A DNA stretch of 45,072 bases from CAZGZU01 sp964529855 (lineage in GTDB: Bacteria; Patescibacteriota; Minisyncoccia; Portnoybacterales; UBA2143), in contig CAZGZU010000001.1 of NCBI GenBank assembly GCA_964529855.1, forward strand, positions 1 to 45,072, read 5' to 3'. The notes beneath the pieces are model-generated. The model searched no databases and was not told where the DNA came from. It worked only from the letters and a program-made list of their open reading frames with translations. Of the stretch, positions 8,494 through 16,121 are shown in pieces (position 1 is the stretch's first letter; each line of letters starts with the position of its first letter). The translations under genes were made by a program, and so were the position numbers.

Positions 8494-9606
8494 TCAGCGA
8501 TATTTATCTAATCTTTGCAGGGCCTCTATTTTCTCTTTATGACGAACGCTGCTCTTTTTAATGCCTTTTTCCATGACCGCCAGAGTGCGGTCATAGGTCT
8601 GACGGTCTATTGGGAAAGGCACTTCATCTTTACCGCCGTGAGCAAAGGAATATCTGGCCGGGTCTTCATAAGAAGGTTTGGCGCCGTAAATCAACTCGGA
8701 GACCAGAGACAAAGCCCTGATGGTTCGCGGACCAACGCCCTTAATCCTGATTAATCCCTCAAAATCTTTGGGCTGATATTCTTTAGCCAGGAAAATGGTT
8801 TTTTCCAAACGTTTCAAATCAAATTTTTCCTGCTCTATTGGATGATGATAAAATTCCAAATCAGGCACTTCCAACAAAGTCAATTGTCCCTGTTTTTTGG
8901 TCTGGACCAGTTGAATGTCTCTTAAAAATGTCCTGGGACTGTCTTTAGCCATCTGGCTGGAAACCTCCCGGTTAGTTCTGCTTTCTTTGGCTGATAAATT
9001 AAGAGGCTTGACCTTGATTTGCGAAGCAATTCCCGTATGAGGTTCCTCAATAAAATCCTTAATTTCCGAAGAAAGCCAGTGATAACGCCGGGCTTTTTTC
9101 AGAGAAGGGCTCATTCCCTGCTGAACAACCGCCCAGGAGCCGGTCTTGGTAAAAATTAAATTATGATGATAAAGCTGAAAACTATCCTGAAGCACCGTAT
9201 TATCTACTTTGGCGCTCATTTTACTGGCATCAACCAACCGATTAATCCTGTCCATCGGCAAGCTCAAAAACTCTCCCCAATCTTCAATGTTCTGGGGCGT
9301 TTTTTTTGAGGTTTTACCCTTGCCGCCGCAAACAAAAACACCCAAATCAGATTCCAAACCCCGCAAGCCATCCTTCAAAGCTCCTAAAACCGTAGTGGTT
9401 AATCCTGAAGCATTCCAGTCAAAAGCCAAAACGCAACCAAACGATTGAAACCAAACCGGGTCAGCCAAACGCCTAAGCAGTTCTTCCGGCCCAAACTCCT
9501 CAACGATAGCCATGCTTATCCCCCGAGCCAGCTTGCTCATCCTCTCAAAAAGCCATCTGGGACACCTGCCCCAGTCAAGGGTCATGGTCGCTACGCCTGT
9601 CTTCAT
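8494..9606 (-). CDS. DUF763 protein
   Basis: 370-aa member of the DUF763 family, common in archaea and thermophiles and without an established function. Hallmarks are the N-terminal TGVATMTLDWGRCPRWLFER, SDPVWFQSFGCVL-like text (here ADPVWFQSFGCVLAFDWNAS), VCGGKGKTSKKTP, KVDNTVLQDSFQLYHHNLIF and VVQQGM...ARRYHW. Near residue 285 there is a helix-hairpin-helix (LIRIKGVGPRTIRALSLVSE), which points to nucleic-acid binding. It ends in TGA, evidence that TGA is a stop here. The Mth938-like gene follows almost directly. Confidence 0.92.
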   Translation of the reverse strand: MKTGVATMTLDWGRCPRWLFERMSKLARGISMAIVEEFGPEELLRRLADPVWFQSFGCVLAFDWNASGLTTTVLGALKDGLRGLESDLGVFVCGGKGKTSKKTPQNIEDWGEFLSLPMDRINRLVDASKMSAKVDNTVLQDSFQLYHHNLIFTKTGSWAVVQQGMSPSLKKARRYHWLSSEIKDFIEEPHTGIASQIKVKPLNLSAKESRTNREVSSQMAKDSPRTFLRDIQLVQTKKQGQLTLLEVPDLEFYHHPIEQEKFDLKRLEKTIFLAKEYQPKDFEGLIRIKGVGPRTIRALSLVSELIYGAKPSYEDPARYSFAHGGKDEVPFPIDRQTYDRTLAVMEKGIKKSSVRHKEKIEALQRLDKYR

Positions 9607-9664
9607 ATACTTCTATTATACTCTCTTCAGCCAGAACAAAAAACCAGGTCAACGGCAAAACTTA

Positions 9665-11212
9665 TTACTCTCCAAAAATCTCGGCCGTGAAAACATACAA
9701 ATCAACCTCTCCGTTTTTCCAGCAATCCCAGGACAAACCGGCTTTTTGCGAACAAAGCTCTCCCATAAATTTATCCAAGTCCCAGTTATTTTCCGTAGCC
9801 ACCTGGGGGAGAAAGACCCCGGAACGAGAACCCTGCCGCACCTGAACGCCGTGTCGGCCAAGCTCTATTTCCTGCCAGTCAGCTATCTGTTTTAAAGGAC
9901 TTAACACGGAAACCTCATATTCCAAGTCAGCCAATTCACTGACCTGGATTGGCTGGAAACGAACGTCCTGGCTGGCGGCTGCCACTGCCATTTGTGAAAC
10001 CACCTGATACAAAGGAATATCCGGTTCAAACCGGCCAATACAGCCTCTTAATTGGCCGTCTTTTTTTAAAGTAACAAAAGCCCCCAGGCTTTCCTTTAAT
10101 AACGGGTCAACAACGGAAAAATCCGGCCATTGACCCTGCTGAACGTATTGCTCCACCGAGGTCTTGGCAATGTCCAAAAGAGTTTTTCTTTGGCTTTCGT
10201 TGAGCATTTCCTCATCCTGGGCCGGCTTGGACAAAAGACCGCCTGAAAAACTAATGGCTGAATAACCAACCACCTCTGACTTATCGCCAACAGCCACATC
10301 GCCTGAATTGGCATATTTCAAAAGCTTGATTTCTGAAACATTGATTGCCTGAGCCACCTTCATAATCACTTCCACGGCCGCCTGGGCGCACAAAGAAGTA
10401 TCCAAATTAGCGATATGTTCCTTTTCCAATTGACTAATTGTTTTTCCAAGTTCAGATGTCTGGCCGGTTAAAATCGCCTCAATCACTTTCTGGTCTGCCT
10501 GATTGGCCTGTTCATAAGCCGGATAATGAGACATATCTGAACTGGCTATTAACAGGGTTTGGTCGTCAAAATGCTTCACCAGGGCCTGACTAATTTCATT
10601 TAACTCATCCTCAGTTAGCTGATGGCCGATTAAAACAGGCAAAAGCTTAAAATCATCTAAGACCATCTGCAAAAAAGGCACTTCCACTTCCAGAGAATGT
10701 TCTGACCGATGGGGCTCTGAATCAATTTCAAACAAAGAACTTTCTTTAACCAATTTATCTCGCAAGTCATTTGCTAAATCCACCTCTCCCAGAATTGTTT
10801 GCCAGGCATCACTGCCGTCAATAACTGCTTTGGTTAAATAAGAATTATGACTGGAACCAATCAGAATAATTGTCTTAAAGGGCTGATTTTCAAGGGTTTT
10901 GAATCCATAAGCAGCCACCTGACCGGAATAAACATAACCGGCATGCGGAACAATCAAAGCCCTGATTGGTTCGGTTATTTCAGGCAAACTTACCTTTCCC
11001 AAAAACTGATTAAGCATTTCAACCAGTTCCTGCTTTTCGCCAGGATAAAACTGCCCAGCCACGGCTGGTTGACGCAAAGATTTTTCTTTTGTCTGACTCT
11101 TCTCTAACATAGAAGCTGATTGGTCAACCCCATCCTGTTTTTCATAACTGGCTAACCATAAAACCCCTCCTGATAATATAGCTATCACTAAAAACAAAGC
11201 AAACTTCTTCAT
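9665..11212 (-). CDS. Membrane-anchored MEMO1-AMMECR1 fusion
   Basis: 515-aa fusion of two parts of the AmmeMemoRadiSam set. Residues ~6-24 form one hydrophobic segment (FALFLVIAILSGGVLWLAS) acting as signal anchor. Residues ~48-320 are a MEMO1/AmmeMemoRadiSam-B domain (QPAVAGQFYPG, IVPHAGYVYSGQVAAYGF, IIIGSSH-like GSSHNSYLTKA, SSDMSHYP), related to extradiol dioxygenases. Residues ~340-515 are AMMECR1 (LGAFVTLKKDGQLRGCIG, AVAAASQDVRF, GVFLPQVATENNWD). The radical SAM partner is not in the window. The two modules are usually cytosolic; an exported fusion is notable. A -10 (TATACT, 11221-11226) sits only 8 bases before the ATG. Confidence 0.92.
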   Translation of the reverse strand: MKKFALFLVIAILSGGVLWLASYEKQDGVDQSASMLEKSQTKEKSLRQPAVAGQFYPGEKQELVEMLNQFLGKVSLPEITEPIRALIVPHAGYVYSGQVAAYGFKTLENQPFKTIILIGSSHNSYLTKAVIDGSDAWQTILGEVDLANDLRDKLVKESSLFEIDSEPHRSEHSLEVEVPFLQMVLDDFKLLPVLIGHQLTEDELNEISQALVKHFDDQTLLIASSDMSHYPAYEQANQADQKVIEAILTGQTSELGKTISQLEKEHIANLDTSLCAQAAVEVIMKVAQAINVSEIKLLKYANSGDVAVGDKSEVVGYSAISFSGGLLSKPAQDEEMLNESQRKTLLDIAKTSVEQYVQQGQWPDFSVVDPLLKESLGAFVTLKKDGQLRGCIGRFEPDIPLYQVVSQMAVAAASQDVRFQPIQVSELADLEYEVSVLSPLKQIADWQEIELGRHGVQVRQGSRSGVFLPQVATENNWDLDKFMGELCSQKAGLSWDCWKNGEVDLYVFTAEIFGE

Positions 11213-11248
11213 ATTAAGATAGTATAAGATTTCAACAGATTCAACAAA

Positions 11249-12880
11249 CTATTTAAAGCCGTATTTTTTAAGATAAAGGTTTTTGGCGACCAGGTCGTCA
11301 ATGAAAATCACTCTAATCCATTTCTCTGCCCTGTCTGTATTCCCCTGGGAAAGCTCCAGCAGAATAATATTCTCATAAACCCCCTCGTAAGGCGGCCAGT
11401 TTTTAATGGCCCGAATATATTCCTGCTTGGCTTTGGTAAACTGGCCTTTTTTCCAGTAAACCAGACCCAGATTATTAATTGCCTTGCCGTATTTATCATA
11501 AATCTGATGAGCGGCTAAGATTTCTTTTTCCGCCTCGTCATATTGACCGGCAAAATAGTAGACCGTTCCCATGTTGGAACGCGACAGCACGCTATTGGAA
11601 GCGCACCGGGCGGCTGAAATAAAAAGCTGCTTCTCAGTCAGCCAGTCAAGACCTCTCATAAGACTGGCTGTCGCATAAAAACCAAGCAAACCCAAACTGA
11701 CCACCATAAAAATCCAAGAAAACGACTGTTTGAACTTGTCCCATGAAACAGTTTTTGGCAGCCAGCTTGGATTAAGCTTTCTCAAGCAAATCAAGGCGGC
11801 TGCCAGATAAAGACAAAGACCAACTGAAGGGAAATAGATTAATCTCTCACCGGCAATTGTCCCAATGGGCAGGAGCAGATTGGAAACCGGCAGAAAGGAG
11901 AAAATGAAAAAGCCGGAACCCAAACCTAAAACCGGCCAGCGTTTTAGAAAAGCAAAAGCACTGATGACAAGAAACAAAAGGATGACCAGTCCCAAGAGAG
12001 TGCCCGGATTAAAAAAACTGTCAGCTGTTGGGATCTGATTATAGGAATAATCCGAACAAAGATTAAAGGGCCAGAATGATTTTTTAAGATAGAGAACCAG
12101 AATTTGCAAAGCAGTGACTATCCGCTTAAAAAATGAAGTGAATTTTAAAGGATTTTCAACCAGACTGGCATTGCTCGCCAGAAAATACTGACCCAAGACC
12201 AAAAACCTGATTAATAAATAGGCCAGGACAGAACTTATTGACAAAACAATTGCCGGTAGATAATCAGCCAATATTTTCTTGTTCAAACGACCATGATATT
12301 TGCAAAAGATAATTAAACCGGCAATAGGCAAAGCAGCGATGGCTGTTTCCTTGCTGCCCATAGCCAAAAGAATCCAAAGACCCACCAGCCAGGGATTAAT
12401 CCGGCGCTTGAGTAATTCCAGAAAAGCCAGCAAAGAAAAGAACAAAGCCAAAATTTCCGCCCGACCAACTATATTAGCCACTACCTCTGTATGAATGGGC
12501 AGGACCAGGAATAATAAGGAGGTCAGATAAGCTAATAATTTTCTTTGGAAAATCCTCTTAATCAAGAGGAAAAGCAAATAAATGGTAAAAGCGTAAAGAA
12601 TCAGATTGATTAGATGGAAACTGCCGGCGCCTGAACCAAAAAAAGCGTAATTAAGAGAATAAGTAATTAAAGTAACCGGCCGATAAAGACCGGCCTCGGC
12701 TGTCCAATAACCCATGCTAGCCACTTTGGGTAGATTATTAAGATTTTCAAAAAGGGTTTGATGGCTGACAATGGAACGGTCATCAAAAACAAAACTACCG
12801 AATAAGCTATGACCGTAAACAAGAAAAACCAAAACAAAACAGATAGCTAAAAACCCTAAATTTTTCGGCGGCTTGACCAT
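11249..12880 (-). CDS. TMTC-like membrane glycosyltransferase with TPR tail
   Basis: About 543-aa multi-pass protein of the GT-C type. The N-terminal helix is followed by the acidic loop FDDRSIV, typical of TMTC/PMT-like mannosyltransferases where the Asp pair is catalytic. About ten further helices fill the middle, with VANIVGRAEILALFF and AGERLIYFPSVGLCL as TMTC-like loops. The last ~130 residues contain two or three TPR units (NMGTVYYFAGQYDEAEKE, NNLGLVYWKKGQFTKAKQ). It probably transfers sugar from a lipid carrier onto exported protein or glycan. I start at ATG 12880 (MVKPPKNLG); the codons up to 12925 fall in a terminator. Confidence 0.85.
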   Translation of the reverse strand: MVKPPKNLGFLAICFVLVFLVYGHSLFGSFVFDDRSIVSHQTLFENLNNLPKVASMGYWTAEAGLYRPVTLITYSLNYAFFGSGAGSFHLINLILYAFTIYLLFLLIKRIFQRKLLAYLTSLLFLVLPIHTEVVANIVGRAEILALFFSLLAFLELLKRRINPWLVGLWILLAMGSKETAIAALPIAGLIIFCKYHGRLNKKILADYLPAIVLSISSVLAYLLIRFLVLGQYFLASNASLVENPLKFTSFFKRIVTALQILVLYLKKSFWPFNLCSDYSYNQIPTADSFFNPGTLLGLVILLFLVISAFAFLKRWPVLGLGSGFFIFSFLPVSNLLLPIGTIAGERLIYFPSVGLCLYLAAALICLRKLNPSWLPKTVSWDKFKQSFSWIFMVVSLGLLGFYATASLMRGLDWLTEKQLFISAARCASNSVLSRSNMGTVYYFAGQYDEAEKEILAAHQIYDKYGKAINNLGLVYWKKGQFTKAKQEYIRAIKNWPPYEGVYENIILLELSQGNTDRAEKWIRVIFIDDLVAKNLYLKKYGFK

Positions 12881-12910
12881 AAAATAATCATAGCAGATTT
12901 TTGGGTTGAG

Positions 12911-12944
12911 AAAAACAAACCGCATCTCTTTATCAGAGATGCGG
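12911..12944 (-). terminator. Terminator after the endonuclease Q gene
   Basis: On the minus strand CCGCATCTCT (with one offset base) pairs with AGAGATGCGG around a short loop, followed by TTTGTTTTTCTC. It separates the EndoQ and TMTC-like genes. Confidence 0.75.
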
Positions 12945-12972
12945 GAAGCTGAATAAAAAGATTAGACATTTT

Positions 12973-14287
12973 TCAGAACAAACTGGCCTGTTTTGAAAAA
13001 CTGCCTCGTTCTTCATCCTTGAATATTTTAACGTGACCATATTCACCATCATAACCGGGCTCAATAAAAACATTGCCCTGACGAACCCGCTTAACCCCTT
13101 CGGCAATCTCGACTGAACTAACCTGTTCTATCTGCTGGGGATTAATTTCCAATAATATCTTAAATTCAGAACCAAACCGCTTAATCAAATTCTTGTACTC
13201 CCCCTGAACCGTCTTGCTGGCCGGGCCGACTCCTTTGGCATCACCAATAATTTCCTCTAAAGGGATTAACCGCCTGAAAGGGATGGCTCGACTGGGCTTG
13301 TTGTCTGCCTTCCTGTCAGCCAAATCATCAACCCGATGTAATACGCCAATGGTCAGAGGTTTGCCGCACTTGGGACAGATGTTTTTCATTTTCTTGGCCT
13401 CCTGAGGAGTAACACTTATCTGGCATTTGCGATGACCATCATAATGATACTTGCCCTCTTCCGGGAAAAACTCAATGGTTTCCAGAAACTTCTTCGGGTC
13501 CTTGCTTTTAATCGCCTCGGCAATTCCCGAGTAACTTAAATCCGTATCAAAAACATTGGCCTCCCGGCCGACTCGCTGGGGAGAATGACTGTCGCTGTTG
13601 GAAATCAAGGCAATTTTATCCAGGGCTGACCAGCGCCAGTTCATCTCCGGATCACTGGAAAGCCCGGTTTCTCCGGCATAAATGTNNNNNNNNNNTGTAT
13701 TTGGAATACTCATCAAAACATTCTTCCAGAGAATCAAAGCCAGACATTGAACCAAACAAAGAAAACCAGGGTGTCCAGATATGAGCCGGAATGACCAAAC
13801 AATCCGGCGAATTATCCAGAACAATCTTGGTTAATTCCTTGGCATCCAATCCTAAAATGGGCCGTCCATCTGCTTTCAGGTTGCCAATCCAGCCCAAACG
13901 AGCATTGATTTTTTCAACTATTTTAAAATCAGGCGCTAAAACAATAATATGGATTTTCCGCGTCCGATTATTCTTGGAATAAATACAGCTGATTTCACTG
14001 CTCAACAAAAAGCGAATTCCATCATCAGCCGAATGATTATTATTAGGCAACCAATCATTATTCTCCAAAGAGGCCTCAACTCTCTTTTTAATTTTAAAAA
14101 GTCCCGGTTCAGCCGGTTCAAGCTTTTCCTTTAATTCTTTTAACCAAAGGTGATGGGTAAAATCACCAGTGCCCAAAACCTTAATCCCCTTAATCTTGGC
14201 CCATTTATTCAAATGGTCCACGTCCATATCCCGTGAAGTAGCCCGTGAATATTTAGAATGAATGTGTAAATCAGCAATAAAACGCAT
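12973..14287 (-). CDS. Endonuclease Q-like PHP protein, interrupted by an artificial N gap
   Basis: PHP-type nuclease of the EndoQ family, which cuts 5' to deaminated bases (uracil, hypoxanthine) and AP sites; best known from Thermococcales and a few bacteria. The start is MRFIADLHIHSKYSRATSRD with the HIHS metal motif, then TGDFTHH, SFDSLEECF-like text and SNSDSHSPQRVGREANVF. Near residue 285 there is a zinc ribbon (CQISV...CPKCGKPL) and HRVDDLADR. Ten N at 13686-13695 put the halves in different frames. The flanking bases share TGT; joining over it gives KYIYAGETGLSSDP in one frame, the family consensus. Treated as one intact gene of about 430 codons. Confidence 0.88.
13686..13695. other. 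Scaffold gap (10 N) inside the EndoQ gene
   Basis: The left contig ends AAATGT and the right begins TGTATTTGG. The shared TGT restores the reading frame when merged, so no sequence seems to be missing. Confidence 0.8.
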
Positions 14288-14291
14288 AATC

Positions 14292-14972
14292 CTAATAAGT
14301 TAAATCTTTTGTCCGATAACTCCTGATATATTCAAAAAGAGTAGACCAGCAAGCTCCCCCGCTAAAACCCAAAGCAATTTCTTCCAAGGGCACTCCTAAA
14401 ATCATAATGCCCCAAAAATTTTCCAGGGTGTAGGTCGCTAAGATGAAGCCGGGGAATAACTTATTGAATACGAATAATAACAGGAAATAGATGAGACCAA
14501 AGAAAACAGCCCCTAATACTATCTGGACAATTAAATCTCTTCTCTTTATGGCAATAATCGTGGCACCAAGCAACAAGGTGAAAATAGTATTGTAAATTGT
14601 CTTAGTGGGCAGGATAATCTCCAAAACAATGAAAACTAAAACTACTATCAGATAGGGCAGAAACAATAACTTGCCCTTTGATTTTATTTTAATTGTCCTC
14701 TTTCTGCCAATCACCTCGTAGGCCACCGCGGCAATTCCCCCGGCCATAGAAAAGAATAAAAAACTCTCCAAACCAACTCCATATCTTCCTATCAGATTGA
14801 AAAGAGATGGTGGATTCCAATATTCAGGAACAACCAGGAATTCGGCAAAGCCAAAAGGCAAAGCCAGCAAACTTCCAAAAATTATTTCTTTACGTAAATC
14901 TTTTCTCAAGACAAAGAAAGCTAACCAGACAGCAAATAATATTAAACAACCAGTAAAATATCCGTATTGCAT
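14292..14972 (-). CDS. Lycopene-cyclase-domain-like membrane protein
   Basis: 226-aa protein with about seven hydrophobic helices. Two similar halves can be seen: EFLVVPEYWNPPSLFNL...GVGLESFLFFSMAGGIAAVAYE (residues ~43-88) and FILATYTLENFWGIMILGVPLEEIALGFSGGACWSTLFEYI (~176-216). The PEYWNPP and VPLEEI loops resemble the two repeats of the CrtY/CarR-type lycopene cyclase domain. No other carotenoid genes are in the window, so a carotenoid role is not supported; family membership is a reading by eye. It lies 4 bases upstream of the EndoQ start and is probably co-transcribed. Confidence 0.6.
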   Translation of the reverse strand: MQYGYFTGCLILFAVWLAFFVLRKDLRKEIIFGSLLALPFGFAEFLVVPEYWNPPSLFNLIGRYGVGLESFLFFSMAGGIAAVAYEVIGRKRTIKIKSKGKLLFLPYLIVVLVFIVLEIILPTKTIYNTIFTLLLGATIIAIKRRDLIVQIVLGAVFFGLIYFLLLFVFNKLFPGFILATYTLENFWGIMILGVPLEEIALGFSGGACWSTLFEYIRSYRTKDLTY

Positions 14973-15038
14973 AATTCCGAATTATTAAAAGTTTTCTTTT
15001 TGGTAGGATATAGCTGGCAGGATTTGGAGCAGAGACAC

Positions 15039-15632
15039 CTATTTGTTAGTCGCTGTCAATTCCCAAAAGCCAGCGCTTTTATCTTTACCATGATATTTCA
15101 TGGCCTGGAATAACTTGTTTATCTTCACCACCCTCCATTTGGGTGCTTTGTATTCCGGGTCAATAATTCTGACTTCGTTTTTATTCAAATAAATTTTGTC
15201 TAAAACACAGACATGACCGCCATGATACGTTTTATTAAATAAAGTTCCCCAATCATAGCAAACTAATATATCCTTATCCTTTCTTTTGGCCTCTTTTAAA
15301 TAACTATTAAACTGCCCTATATCTTCAAACCTATCAATTAAATGCCATTTCATCTTTAAAGGAATTCGCATTTTTCTAAATAATTTATTAGCCGCAGTAT
15401 CTTCATTTAATTGAGTCCCGTAGCCAGCCAGCGGCTTTGGACCGGTCTTTGCATTCCAAAAATACTCAACATCTTTTTTAGGAACTAAGAGGCCAAAATA
15501 ATAAGCCATCAGCTCAGCTGAGACTAATGGGATATTATGTTTTAACATGACCATCTGGATGCAGGTCGACACACAGCACCATTTTTGCTGGGTCAAAGGA
15601 ACATATCTTGTATCTTTTGGAATTATTTCCAT
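15039..15632 (-). CDS. C39-like papain-fold cysteine peptidase, cytosolic
   Basis: 197-aa protein. MEIIPKDTRYVPLTQQKWCC opens with the oxyanion Gln (QQKW) and a Cys pair (residues 19-20) in the layout of C39-like peptidases. The His of the triad is probably in YHGGHVCVLDKI (near residue 140) and the Asp in RIIDPEYK. No signal peptide or membrane domain is seen, unlike bacteriocin ABC exporters, which carry C39 as an N-terminal domain. The ATG at 15632 is only 1 base from the 3' end of tRNA-Arg(CCG), so no SD is possible and the mature mRNA would be nearly leaderless after tRNA processing. Substrate unknown. Confidence 0.75.
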   Translation of the reverse strand: MEIIPKDTRYVPLTQQKWCCVSTCIQMVMLKHNIPLVSAELMAYYFGLLVPKKDVEYFWNAKTGPKPLAGYGTQLNEDTAANKLFRKMRIPLKMKWHLIDRFEDIGQFNSYLKEAKRKDKDILVCYDWGTLFNKTYHGGHVCVLDKIYLNKNEVRIIDPEYKAPKWRVVKINKLFQAMKYHGKDKSAGFWELTATNK

Positions 15633-15633
15633 G

Positions 15634-15705
15634 TGTCCCCAGAAGGAATCGGACCTTCATCTCATCCTCCGGAGGGATGCACTCTATCCATTGAGCTATG
15701 GGGAC
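15634..15705 (-). tRNA. tRNA-Arg (CCG)
   Basis: Acceptor GTCCCCA/TGGGGAC, discriminator A and no encoded CCA (the next bases are CAT). Anticodon stem CATCC/GGATG holds loop CTCCGGA, anticodon CCG for CGG codons. The T-loop is the slightly unusual TCCGATT. It is followed after one base by the start codon of the C39-like gene, and a structured RNA precedes it. Confidence 0.92.
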
Positions 15706-15739
15706 GTATAAGGGCAAAAGCCCTTATAAAAGAACAAAG

Positions 15740-15865
15740 CATACCTGAAAGTGGCCACTCTCAGTTCCGGAAACTGATCTTCTGTCTGTTGACACCTGCT
15801 GAGCAACAGACAAGACAGGTAGTGCTCAAGTTGCGCCTGATTTCATTGTGAAGACAGGCCCAACC
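15740..15865 (-). ncRNA. Structured RNA or leader upstream of tRNA-Arg(CCG)
   Basis: The ~160 bases between a strong minus promoter and tRNA-Arg hold no ORF but many nested arms. The 5' hairpin pairs GTTGGGCCTG with CAGGCGCAAC (15855-15864/15830-15839, one mismatch). TACCTG/CAGGTA (15816-15821/15742-15747) closes a multi-branch region enclosing GTCTGTTG/CAACAGAC (15804-15811/15784-15791) and CAGTT/AACTG (15762-15766/15772-15776). A hairpin AAGGGC-TTTT-GCCCTT follows just before the tRNA. No T-box motif (GGUGGNACCGCG) is seen, and I cannot match it to 6S, SRP, tmRNA or RNase P RNA. Confidence 0.6.
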
Positions 15866-15871
15866 TCTTTC

Positions 15872-15899
15872 ATTATACTCTCTCACTCAACCAGGTCAA
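15872..15899 (-). promoter_or_regulatory. Minus-strand promoter for the structured RNA / tRNA-Arg / peptidase unit
   Basis: TTGACC (15894-15899), 16-base spacer, perfect TATAAT (15872-15877), all on the minus strand. It is divergent from the plus promoter at 15912-15939. Confidence 0.8.
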
Positions 15900-15911
15900 A
15901 TTGTGGAAAGC

Positions 15912-15939
15912 TTGATTTATTTTTTTATTGAGGTAATAT
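15912..15939 (+). promoter_or_regulatory. Plus-strand promoter for the tRNA-Gly-like unit
   Basis: TTGATT (15912-15917), 16-base spacer, TAATAT (15934-15939). Predicted transcription start near 15946, about 15 bases before the tRNA-like 5' end. Confidence 0.75.
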
Positions 15940-15960
15940 AGAAATAGGCCTTTTGCTGGG

Positions 15961-16030
15961 GCGGGAATAATTCAGCGGTAGACCGTCTGCTTCCCAAGTA
16001 GAAGATCGCGCGGCTTTGTTTCCCGCTCCA
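15961..16030 (+). tRNA. Degenerate tRNA-Gly (CCC)-like gene
   Basis: The acceptor stem GCGGGAA/TTCCCGC is perfect, followed by discriminator T and encoded CCA. Anticodon stem TCTGC/GTAGA (one G-T pair) has loop TTCCCAA, anticodon CCC. These are glycine identity elements. The D-stem is broken: ATTC (15970-15973) faces GACC, so only two pairs form. Between the anticodon stem and the acceptor there are 17 bases (16003-16019) instead of about 22, with no T-stem and no TTCRANY loop. The whole gene is 70 nt. It could be a pseudogene, or a tRNA-like RNA used outside elongation, since EF-Tu binding needs the T-arm. A normal tRNA-Gly(TCC) exists at 42012. Confidence 0.7.
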
Positions 16031-16052
16031 AATCCAAAAAAAGGAGGGAAGC

Positions 16053-16121
16053 ATGAAAAAAAGATTCATGATTCCAAGAGTCGCTCATTGCAGCAGCGGC
16101 TGTAGTAAGCCCCCTAGCTAA
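16053..16121 (+). CDS. 22-aa Cys-containing micropeptide downstream of the tRNA-like gene
   Basis: A strong SD (AAGGAGGG, 16041-16048) stands 5 bases before ATG 16053. The ORF reads MKKRFMIPRVAHCSSGCSKP followed by PS and TAA, with a basic N-terminus and a C-x3-C pair. Its last four codons and stop form the left arm of the terminator. It starts 22 bases after the CCA of the tRNA-Gly-like gene and shares its promoter. Too short to place in a family. In favour of translation are the SD, the start context and the tight fit between tRNA-like gene and terminator; no conservation evidence is available to me. Confidence 0.5.
   Translation: MKKRFMIPRVAHCSSGCSKPPS

Noticed and set aside
8494..8496. 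TGA read as glycine or tryptophan, as in some CPR groups
   Set aside because: TGA here ends DUF763 at the expected length, and I saw no internal TGA in conserved genes.
12881..12925. Longer N-terminus of the TMTC-like protein (MRFVFLNPKI)
   Set aside because: These codons are in the T-rich tail and arm of the upstream terminator; MVKPPKNLG starts at the membrane helix.
15706..15871. T-box riboswitch before tRNA-Arg and the peptidase
   Set aside because: No GGUGGNACCGCG antiterminator motif and no terminator alternative with a T-run.
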